Part shown: positions 14,716 through 20,458 of the stretch, in pieces
Layout of the letters: every line of letters starts with the position of its first letter
How positions within the stretch are numbered: position 1 is the first letter of the stretch
Origin: Candidatus Stahliibacteriota bacterium
Lineage (GTDB): Bacteria; Hydrothermota; Tepidihabitantia; SM23-42
Length of the DNA stretch: 25,272 nt
Assembly: GCA_030613445.1 (NCBI GenBank)
Contig: JAUWLY010000009.1
Location: 1-25,272 of the forward strand
Reading direction: 5' to 3'
The notes under the pieces: generated by a model
What the model saw: only the letters and a program-made list of their open reading frames with translations
What the model was told of the DNA's origin: nothing
The model's database searches: none
Made by a program: the position numbers and the translations under genes

Positions 14716-15447
14716 ATGATTGAAGTAAAAAATATATCCAAAGTCTTTAATAGACACAAAAAAAATGAAGTAATTGCTGTAAATAACGCTGATTTTTGTG
14801 TAAAAAACGGTGAAATCTTTGGCCTGCTAGGTCCTAATGGAGCAGGCAAGACAACAACCCTTCGTATGATCTCGACAATCCTCAAACCGACATCGGGGAA
14901 TGTAGTTGTTAATGGTGATAGTGTTATTAAAGAATCAGAAATGGTGCGTAAACATATTGGTTTTTTGACTGGAGAAACAAAGTTGTATGACCGTCTTACA
15001 GTGAGAGAGACCCTTAGTTACTTTGGGAGATTATACGGTATTGAGGAGACAACGTTGAATAGGCGGATTGATGAATTGCTTTTTATGTTTGAACTCATTG
15101 CGGTAAAAGATAAACGAATCGCTGACTTATCTGATGGTATGAAACAGAAGGTGTCATTAGGGAGAACTATCATTCACAATCCACCCAATCTGATCTTTGA
15201 TGAACCGCTCACCGGGCTGGACATTTTTGCGAGAAAGGAGGTTACCAATTTCATGAAAGGGGCGAGGGAGCAAGACAAATGCATAATATTCTCGACCCAT
15301 GTAATGAGTGAAGCTGAAGAATTGTGTGATCGGATTGCAATTATTCATAGAGGTAAAATCTTGGAAGTTGGTGAAAAAGAAATGCTTAAAAGGAAATTCA
15401 ATTGTCGAACACTAGAAGAAGTCTTTATTCATTTAGTAAAAAGTTGA
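14716..15447 (+). CDS. NatA-like ABC transporter ATP-binding protein
   Basis: 243 aa from the ATG at 14716 (GGAAG 6 nt upstream); an ATG at 14686 is in frame but has no ribosome site. Walker A GPNGAGKT is at about 39-46 (Lys45), followed by the Q-loop region 'IGFLTGETKLYDRLT', signature 'LSDGMKQKV', Walker B 'LIFDEPLTGLD' and H-loop 'FSTHVMSEAEELCDRI'. The LSxGMKQKV signature is typical of the NatA/DRA class, which pairs with ABC-2 permeases. The next gene, a NatB-like permease, starts one base after the stop, so the two form an exporter. NatAB extrudes sodium in Bacillus, while relatives export drugs or bacteriocins; substrate not decided here. Confidence 0.9.
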   Translation: MIEVKNISKVFNRHKKNEVIAVNNADFCVKNGEIFGLLGPNGAGKTTTLRMISTILKPTSGNVVVNGDSVIKESEMVRKHIGFLTGETKLYDRLTVRETLSYFGRLYGIEETTLNRRIDELLFMFELIAVKDKRIADLSDGMKQKVSLGRTIIHNPPNLIFDEPLTGLDIFARKEVTNFMKGAREQDKCIIFSTHVMSEAEELCDRIAIIHRGKILEVGEKEMLKRKFNCRTLEEVFIHLVKS

Positions 15448-15448
15448 T

Positions 15449-16606
15449 ATGAAAAAAGTATTGCTGTTATTTAAGAAAGAAATGCGAGAAGCAATAAGGG
15501 ATAGTCGGACTTTCTTGGTTTGTATCATTATACCCTTTGTATTATACCCAGTTCTTTTTATAACAATGGGGTTCTTTTTACAAATTGAAGAAAAGAAGGA
15601 GGCACGGTTAATCTATGGCGTTGGGGCTGTAAATCCTTCTTTGATGCCAGATTTATTCGCTCATATTGACACAACCGAGAAATTCGAAGTGCTCAAGGGC
15701 AATGAGCCTCTGGTCATGTTCGAGAAAGATAAAGTAAAGATCGTGTTGGAAGTGAAAGAAAATAGTGATATTGTAGTTTACTATAACGGAGCTAGCAAAT
15801 CGTCGCGAAAGGCTTTGAAAAGGATTAATGCATTAATAACTGAATTTAAGGATTCAATGATAAAAAGGCATATGCACGAAATAGGATTGTCTGAAAAAAT
15901 TCTCACACCATTTAGCGTTTCGGAAATGAATATCGCACCCGCCAAAAAGATGGGTGGTTTCATTCTCGGGATCGCTATTCCCTATCTACTATTAATCCTG
16001 GCTTTCCAGGGTGCCATGCATGCTGCAGCGAACACAACTGCCGGAGAGAAGGAGAGGAAGACTATTGAAACATTATTGGTAACTGATATCAGAAGGAGTG
16101 AGATTATACTCGGGAAATGTTTATTAACCTTTACGCTTGCTCTTTTGGCAACAGTAGCTGGTCTATTAGGGCTTATCGTGACCATGCAAAGCGGGATTTC
16201 TCTAGCAGGTACAACAGCGATAGATTTCTCTTTGGCAGTTCCCTGGCTATCATGTATTTTAATACTCATTACGATGTTACCTTTGATATGGTTTTTCTCT
16301 TCAGTGCTTGTTGCTATTGGAAGTGCTTCAAGGTCTATAAAACAGGCAACAACCTATAGTACCTATTGTATGGTTGTTGTACTAATGCTGGCATTATTTT
16401 CAGTTGTAAGAACTACTACACCTGAGACAATTGTCTTTTTCATTCCTGTCCTTAATAATGCGGTATTACAGCAGCAAATTCTTATTGGAGAAACTAAAGG
16501 ATTAGATCTTCTTATCACAATGGGTTCATGTATTGTATACGCTATACTAGCCTATCTTTTCGCAAAACGTAGTTTTGAAAAAGAAGAAATCCTGTTGAGG
16601 AATTAA
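15449..16606 (+). CDS. NatB-like ABC-2 type permease
   Basis: 385 aa. The ATG is one base after the ATPase stop, indicating coupling. An N-terminal cytoplasmic 'MKKVLLLFKKEMREAIRDSRTF' precedes the first membrane helix (about 23-46). A large external domain (about 50-165) follows, then five helices (about 170-195, 222-250, 262-290, 300-320, 355-375). 'ANTTAGEKERKTIETLLVTDIRRSEIILGK' is the classic ABC-2 coupling region (split here: ANTTAGEKERKTIE then TLLVTDIRRSEIILGK). This is the NatB/COG1668 layout. It acts with the preceding ATPase. The stop codon begins TAACAATAC, and about 110 bp downstream is the next promoter. Confidence 0.88.
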   Translation: MKKVLLLFKKEMREAIRDSRTFLVCIIIPFVLYPVLFITMGFFLQIEEKKEARLIYGVGAVNPSLMPDLFAHIDTTEKFEVLKGNEPLVMFEKDKVKIVLEVKENSDIVVYYNGASKSSRKALKRINALITEFKDSMIKRHMHEIGLSEKILTPFSVSEMNIAPAKKMGGFILGIAIPYLLLILAFQGAMHAAANTTAGEKERKTIETLLVTDIRRSEIILGKCLLTFTLALLATVAGLLGLIVTMQSGISLAGTTAIDFSLAVPWLSCILILITMLPLIWFFSSVLVAIGSASRSIKQATTYSTYCMVVVLMLALFSVVRTTTPETIVFFIPVLNNAVLQQQILIGETKGLDLLITMGSCIVYAILAYLFAKRSFEKEEILLRN

Positions 16607-16623
16607 CAATACACAAGACACCA

Positions 16624-16645
16624 CGGACGAGCATTCCGTCGCTCT
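16624..16645. repeat. Short dispersed element ACGGACGAGCATTCCGTCGCTC (22 bp, fused copy)
   Basis: It matches the two words at 14460-14470 and 14498-14512. It holds imperfect inverted pairs (ACGG/CCGT, and ACGAG with the CTCGT just downstream). Both copies lie in the spacer upstream of a plus-strand promoter. Confidence 0.4.
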
Positions 16646-16717
16646 CGTTATAGTGCAGATATGGTCGAAGGAACATTAGTTAACAAAAGACCCTTGTGCT
16701 AACCGCAGTAACTGCTG

Positions 16718-16745
16718 TTGACCACAAGGAATATACGGATATAAT
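16718..16745 (+). promoter_or_regulatory. Promoter for the 16766-20241 gene run
   Basis: TTGACC (16718-16723), 16 nt, TATAAT (16740-16745). It is the last clear promoter before 20241, so the six following genes may form one transcript. Confidence 0.7.
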
Positions 16746-16765
16746 CTACTGAATAATAGGGGAAT

Positions 16766-17146
16766 ATGAAGGTAACCAAGAACAGCGTGGAGAAAATCCT
16801 CATTAAATGGCAAGATATTCTACGATTAAGAAATTGGGACATCACTGTAGATATCATTCGAAAAAAATGGCGAAAATCAGGTGATATAAAGGTTGATCTG
16901 GAGAATAAAAAAGCAACGCTTCTTATAAATTATAATCCCAGATGCCTAAATCTTGAAGAAATTGTTGTGCATGAGTTACTACATATTAAGTTATACGGTT
17001 TGGATCAAATGATTGAGGATTTAATTAGTATTCTGTATGGTAAGAAGAAGACAAAGAAACGACAGTTTGCATGGAATCAATTTATGTCTCTGCTTGAAAC
17101 TACCGTAGAAGATTTAACAAAAGGTTATCTCGCGAAGAGGAATTGA
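16766..17146 (+). CDS. Small HExxH (SprT/gluzincin-like) putative metallopeptidase
   Basis: 126 aa. GGGGAAT lies just before the ATG. A helical N-terminus 'ILIKWQDILRLRNWDITV' precedes 'LLINYNPRCLNLEEIVVHELLHIKL'. This gives the zinc motif HELLH (His69, Glu70, His73) preceded by a strand, as in minimal SprT-like and phage-type mini-proteases. The third zinc ligand is not certain; Glu84 in 'GLDQMIEDL' is a candidate. There is no signal peptide, so it is cytoplasmic. The stop TGA overlaps the methyltransferase ATG by one base, so the two are translationally coupled and may cooperate. Confidence 0.65.
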   Translation: MKVTKNSVEKILIKWQDILRLRNWDITVDIIRKKWRKSGDIKVDLENKKATLLINYNPRCLNLEEIVVHELLHIKLYGLDQMIEDLISILYGKKKTKKRQFAWNQFMSLLETTVEDLTKGYLAKRN

Positions 17147-18000
17147 TGAAACTAAATTGGGAACGCGAAAAAGAATGGTGGGATGCCAAGGCACCAAAAG
17201 AAGAAGAGGATCTCGGTGATGAAAAGGTAAACAGAGCACTTCGATGGCGTGAAATTGAACAGAATCTTGACGGGATAAAAACAATTCTTGACGTCGGATG
17301 TGGACAGGGCAGATTCGCAATTCCTCTTGCGAAACGTGGATTTTCTATCACGTGCCTTGATATTTCACCTGCAGTACTTGATATTGCAGGTAAAAAGGCA
17401 AAAGGTATTAACAACATTAGCTTCATAGAGGGAAATGCAGTAGATTTATCTCGGTTTCCCAATCGTTCATTTGATTTAGTCCTGAGTATGGATGGTGCGA
17501 TCTCTTTTAGCGGTTCTGAAGCAGAAACCGCAATTATGGAGTCGTGTAGGGTAACAAAGAAGAAGATAATAATGACGGTTTTCCACCGAGCACGCATGGT
17601 GCAGGTGGTTGTAGATGCGTCTTTGAAAACTGTGGGGAAATTAGTCCCAGCAGTATACGAAATGATGGATAATGGCTTGTGGCGTCAAGATCAGTTTCCT
17701 GACAACAAAATTCTCGCCAAAGGAAGCACACAAGACTATTTCGGAGTTTTGAAAGCGTTCACGCATCCTGAGTTAAAAGCAATACTCGAGCGCTCTGGCA
17801 TGCGTATTCTGCGACTTGGTGGGCTTGGTTCATTGTCAGAACAATTCAAGAAGGAAATAATTGAACAAATTTTTAACAATGAAACATTACTAAAAGAATT
17901 TTTAGACCTTGCTGAACGTTTCGACAAAGAATTATTTCCAGAAGGAAGAGGTACCCACAATAGGTGTGGACTTATTGCGGTGGCAGAGCCAAAATCATAA
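17146..18000 (+). CDS. Class I SAM-dependent methyltransferase (coupled to the mini-protease)
   Basis: 284 aa from the ATG at 17146, overlapping the preceding TGA; a TTG one codon earlier is less likely. After 'LNWEREKEWWDAKAP' comes motif I 'ILDVGCGQGRFAIPLAKRGF', then 'CLDISPAVLDIA', 'EGNAVDL' and 'FDLVLSMDGAIS', a full Rossmann methyltransferase core up to about residue 150. The C-terminal half is helical ('SEQFKKEIIEQIFNNETLLKE', one residue over a motif of interest, so read it at 17831-17893) and may cover the substrate. It resembles in size and motif the methyltransferase at 12124, but the flanks differ. Its TAA begins the first copy of the 19-bp junction repeat. Confidence 0.8.
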   Translation: MKLNWEREKEWWDAKAPKEEEDLGDEKVNRALRWREIEQNLDGIKTILDVGCGQGRFAIPLAKRGFSITCLDISPAVLDIAGKKAKGINNISFIEGNAVDLSRFPNRSFDLVLSMDGAISFSGSEAETAIMESCRVTKKKIIMTVFHRARMVQVVVDASLKTVGKLVPAVYEMMDNGLWRQDQFPDNKILAKGSTQDYFGVLKAFTHPELKAILERSGMRILRLGGLGSLSEQFKKEIIEQIFNNETLLKEFLDLAERFDKELFPEGRGTHNRCGLIAVAEPKS

Positions 18001-18016
18001 CATGCGATCAGATTGG
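17998..18016 (+). repeat. Junction repeat, copy A
   Basis: TAACATGCGATCAGATTGG. Its first three bases are the stop of the methyltransferase. The ATG at 18002 starts a nine-codon frame (MRSDWQGSE) whose TGA at 18029-18031 overlaps the GTG of the kinase. Confidence 0.85.
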
Positions 18017-18027
18017 CAGGGGAGTGA

Positions 18028-18588
18028 GTGAAAAAACAATTACCTCGGTTACCGTTACTTGTCATCTCGGGGGCAAGTGGTGCTGGAAAGTCAGCAGTGT
18101 ATCAAACTCTGTCTGGTAAAATGAACGAGGTAGTTATGCTTGAGGGAGATTTGATATGGAGGCCTGAATTTGATAAACCCGAAACAAAATACCGTGATTT
18201 TTTTGAAACTTGGCTGAGGATTTGTAGGGATATTTCACAATCAGGCAGACCTGTGGTCATGTTTAATGCTGGAATGGGAGTGCCGGAGAATATTGAACCG
18301 TGTGCAGGACGTCAATACTTTTCAAAAGTGTATTATTTGGCATTAGTATGTGATGATGATGTCTTGGCAGATAGATTACGTCAACGACCTGAAAGACGAA
18401 ATTGCAGTGATCCTGAATACATTAAAGGACAAATTCAGTTTAATCAGTGGTTGAAAAATGAAGGACCTCAAGTAGAACCACCAGTTGAGTTAATTGATAC
18501 CACAGGAATCGTCTTGGAAGAGACAGCAAAACTGGTTACTTCGTGGATTCGTGGCAAAATGGGGGAAGTTGCCAAGAAAAACCACTAA
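18028..18588 (+). CDS. P-loop nucleoside/nucleotide kinase-like protein
   Basis: 186 aa from a GTG at 18028, with AGGGGAG a few bases upstream. The Walker A motif is 'ISGASGAGKSAVY' (Lys21, Ser22), then 'MLEGDLIWRPEF' where small kinases bind base or phosphate acceptor, and 'LADRLRQRPERRNC', which looks like a lid with Arg residues. The length fits nucleoside kinase or broad AAA_33/AAA_18-like P-loop enzymes. The substrate is unknown. The start overlaps the end of the nine-codon micro-ORF from the repeat. The stop is again in the repeat (copy B). Confidence 0.75.
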   Translation: MKKQLPRLPLLVISGASGAGKSAVYQTLSGKMNEVVMLEGDLIWRPEFDKPETKYRDFFETWLRICRDISQSGRPVVMFNAGMGVPENIEPCAGRQYFSKVYYLALVCDDDVLADRLRQRPERRNCSDPEYIKGQIQFNQWLKNEGPQVEPPVELIDTTGIVLEETAKLVTSWIRGKMGEVAKKNH

Positions 18589-18604
18589 CATGCGATTAGA
18601 TTGG
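18586..18604 (+). repeat. Junction repeat, copy B
   Basis: TAACATGCGATTAGATTGG, one mismatch to copy A. It begins at the stop of the kinase. The ATG at 18590 starts an 11-codon frame (MRLDWKIVRII) that ends at TGA 18623-18625, one base before the next ATG. Confidence 0.85.
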
Positions 18605-18626
18605 AAAATTGTCAGAATAATATGAT

Positions 18627-18905
18627 ATGAAGATAATTTTGTTTGTTGTAGCATCTTTACTGTATCAAGGAGGAATATGCACACAGGCATTTATTAACAT
18701 AAGGAAACTATGGCGTATTTTTTTGGCGATATTCTTTTATACAGCATTTTTCTTTGCACTTACTCTTTCAATTCTTTTAGAAAAGACAGTATGGAAGGAA
18801 TTGTTAATTGTAACAATAGCAAATACTATCTTAGGTATTATTATTTTGGCAATCGCAAGTATTAGAGAAATTAAAATAGAAAAATCAATAAATAATGAAG
18901 ACTAA
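18627..18905 (+). CDS. Small membrane protein of unknown function
   Basis: 92 aa. A hydrophobic N-terminal stretch (about 2-15) and two clear membrane helices (about 29-50 and 58-79) are followed by a charged tail rich in Lys/Glu ('IREIKIEKSINNED'). No known motif is recognised. No Shine-Dalgarno sequence precedes the ATG at 18627, so translation may depend on reinitiation after the 11-codon micro-ORF. A strong AAGGAGGAATATG sits inside the gene (near 18669) but leads into a six-codon dead end in another frame. The last 11 bases overlap the next gene. Confidence 0.6.
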   Translation: MKIILFVVASLLYQGGICTQAFINIRKLWRIFLAIFFYTAFFFALTLSILLEKTVWKELLIVTIANTILGIIILAIASIREIKIEKSINNED

Positions 18906-19506
18906 CATACAATCAGATTGGAAAAGAATTTTTAGGTTTTTTTCGGTATGTTTATTAATGACTCCAAACATTATACAGGCAGGTTCATTTACCATTGGGT
19001 TTAATCTCATCTTACAATCCAGGTTTGGCTTAACAGCAGGTTATTTTTTCACTGATAATTTTGGTATTGAGGGGCATTTTGGTGGTTTAGGAAGAAATCG
19101 TATGGCAAAATGGGGTTTTTCACTCATCCTTGTGCCAACAAGTTATGAAAATAACTTTTATTTTCTATTAGGTTATGCTGCAGGACAAAGATGGGATCTT
19201 TTCACAAAAAAACACCTTGATAGTTATAGATTAGCTCATTCTCCTCTACGTTCGGCAGAAGTATATGATAAAGGTTTCAATATTGCCTTGGGGTATGAAG
19301 TGAATCTTGGAGAAAAAAAATGGCGAGTACCAATGGAAGCTGGTATATACTTAATCACTCACAGTGAGTTGATACAATATTGGGATAGAACTTCTTATTC
19401 CACATCAGAGCATGTATACGTCGGGAGAGAAAGGAAAAGGAAAAAACCATATTTGACACCATTGCTCGGCTATGGTTTAAGGTGGTATTCAAATACGGAT
19501 AACTAA
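18895..19506 (+). CDS. Exported beta-rich protein, possibly a small outer-membrane barrel
   Basis: 203 aa. The first ten codons run through repeat copy C (peptide NIQSDWKR), so the coding start has absorbed the junction sequence. A signal peptide follows (about 12-29, cleavage near QAG). The mature part is a run of amphipathic strands: 'FTIGFNLILQSRFGLTAGYFF', read at 18988-19050, then 'NFGIEGHFGGLGRNR', 'FYFLLGYAAGQRW', 'FNIALGYEVNLG', and the end 'PLLGYGLRWYS'. This suits an eight-strand barrel. Family not recognised. The ATG overlaps the preceding stop region by 11 bases. Confidence 0.65.
   Translation: MKTNIQSDWKRIFRFFSVCLLMTPNIIQAGSFTIGFNLILQSRFGLTAGYFFTDNFGIEGHFGGLGRNRMAKWGFSLILVPTSYENNFYFLLGYAAGQRWDLFTKKHLDSYRLAHSPLRSAEVYDKGFNIALGYEVNLGEKKWRVPMEAGIYLITHSELIQYWDRTSYSTSEHVYVGRERKRKKPYLTPLLGYGLRWYSNTDN
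18903..18921 (+). repeat. Junction repeat, copy C
   Basis: TAACATACAATCAGATTGG, two mismatches to copy A, including ATG to ATA. It begins at the stop of the 92-aa gene. Here the micro-ORF start is lost and the next gene starts 8 bases upstream of the repeat and reads through it. Confidence 0.8.
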
Positions 19507-19522
19507 CATGCGATCAGATTGG
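19504..19522 (+). repeat. Junction repeat, copy D
   Basis: TAACATGCGATCAGATTGG, identical to copy A over all 19 bases. It starts at the stop of the barrel-like gene. The ATG at 19508 opens a 12-codon frame (MRSDWKRKWLLK) ending at TAA 19544-19546, past the HAD start at 19531. Confidence 0.85.
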
Positions 19523-19530
19523 AAGAGGAA

Positions 19531-20241
19531 ATGGCTATTGAAATAAGTAACTCAAAGATTGGCGGCATAAAGGCAATATCATTTGATGCAGATGGAACCC
19601 TCTGGGATTTTGAAAAAGTTATGCGGCATTCACTTGGTTGCGTCCTGAAAGGACTACAAATGCATGATTCCAATGCAGCCGCTCTACTTGACATTGATAA
19701 GATGATAGAGATACGAAGTAGGGTTGCAGAGGAACTGAAAGGTAAAATAACAGATCTTGAGACTGTTCGCCTGGAAGCTTTTCGGAAGACCCTTGAAACC
19801 ATTGGTATATCCAATGATACTTTAGCACATTATTTAAACGAAGTATATTTGGAACACCGTTTTGAGGATGTTAGTCTTTTCAATGATGTTCTTCCCACAC
19901 TCAATAGATTACGAAAAGAATATACCCTTGGATTGCTTTCCAATGGTAATAGTTATCCGGAGCGTTGTGGATTAAAGGGAATGTTTCAGTTCGTTGTCTT
20001 CTCCCAAGACTATGGTGTTGAAAAACCAGATCCGAAGCTTTTTAATATCGCTATTGAAAAATCTGGATGTACAAAAAACCAGCTGCTTCATGTCGGTGAC
20101 TCCTTAGAAACTGACGTTATGGGTGCTGTAAAAACAGGGATCAAATATGTATGGCTTAACCGTAGGCATGTAAAAAACGACCTGGGATTAAGAATAGATT
20201 ACGAGATAGCATCTTTATCAGAGCTATTGGAGATTGTGTGA
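19531..20241 (+). CDS. HAD-superfamily phosphatase
   Basis: 236 aa from the ATG at 19531 (AGAGGAA just before); a TTG at 19519 inside the repeat is a weaker alternative. Motif I is 'ISFDADGTLWDF' (Asp19 nucleophile, Asp21 acid), motif II 'LGLLSNGNSYPE', motif III Lys in 'YGVEKPDPKLFNIA', and motif IV 'LHVGDSLETDVMGA'. The helical cap between motif I and II is of the C1 type, as in YjjG, phosphoglycolate phosphatase and haloacid dehalogenase relatives. All catalytic residues are present. The substrate cannot be read from sequence. It is the last gene of the plus-strand run; palindromes follow. Confidence 0.85.
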   Translation: MAIEISNSKIGGIKAISFDADGTLWDFEKVMRHSLGCVLKGLQMHDSNAAALLDIDKMIEIRSRVAEELKGKITDLETVRLEAFRKTLETIGISNDTLAHYLNEVYLEHRFEDVSLFNDVLPTLNRLRKEYTLGLLSNGNSYPERCGLKGMFQFVVFSQDYGVEKPDPKLFNIAIEKSGCTKNQLLHVGDSLETDVMGAVKTGIKYVWLNRRHVKNDLGLRIDYEIASLSELLEIV

Positions 20242-20255
20242 TTTAAAAAGACGTT

Positions 20256-20282
20256 CCCCAGCGGACTTTAAGTCCGCAGGGG
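20256..20282. terminator. Strong palindrome, possible bidirectional terminator
   Basis: CCCC-a-GCGGACTT-t-AAGTCCGC-a-GGGG, a nearly perfect 13-bp stem. On the minus strand it is followed by AACGTCTTTTTAAATC, giving a T-run, so it could end the 24980-20459 operon. On the plus strand no T-run follows. Confidence 0.5.
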
Positions 20283-20295
20283 CTAATTAAGGAGG

Positions 20296-20320
20296 CACAA
20301 CGGACCACCAGTCCGTCGTG
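20296..20320. repeat. Second palindrome (REP-like)
   Basis: CACAACGGAC-CACCA-GTCCGTCGTG forms a 10-bp stem with one mismatch and a 5-base loop. It shares the GGAC/GTCC core with the palindrome 14 bp away. It may be a REP-type element rather than a terminator. Confidence 0.45.
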
Positions 20321-20356
20321 CTAGCTTGGTTATCAGAAATGTCCAATATCAGCCGA

Positions 20357-20447
20357 GATATCGCCTGTATCGAGTTTACCGAGATGCTGAAAGTGCTGTC
20401 GTAGATCCCGAAATATTGAGGGGAAGAATTGAAGTGACCTGACCCCC
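20357..20447. repeat. Mosaic intergenic repeat R3 (homologous to R4)
   Basis: It has the words 'ATATCGCCTGT', 'GAGTTTACCGAGATG', 'GTCGTAGATC' and 'GAGGGGAAGAATTGAAG' followed by a C-run, in the same order and direction as R4 at 25056-25216. It lies at the 3' end of the peptidase gene. Confidence 0.65.
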
Positions 20448-20458
20448 ATATTTTCCAA

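Noticed and set aside
17100..17597. 165-aa minus-strand open frame
   Set aside because: It is antisense to the methyltransferase at 17146-18000 and has no ribosome site or recognisable domain.
17998..19522. Canonical integron attC sites
   Set aside because: The 19-bp junctions resemble an attC 5' end, but the spacers are only 24-38 nt or overlap the next gene. No second half-site with GTTRRRY and no integrase gene are visible.
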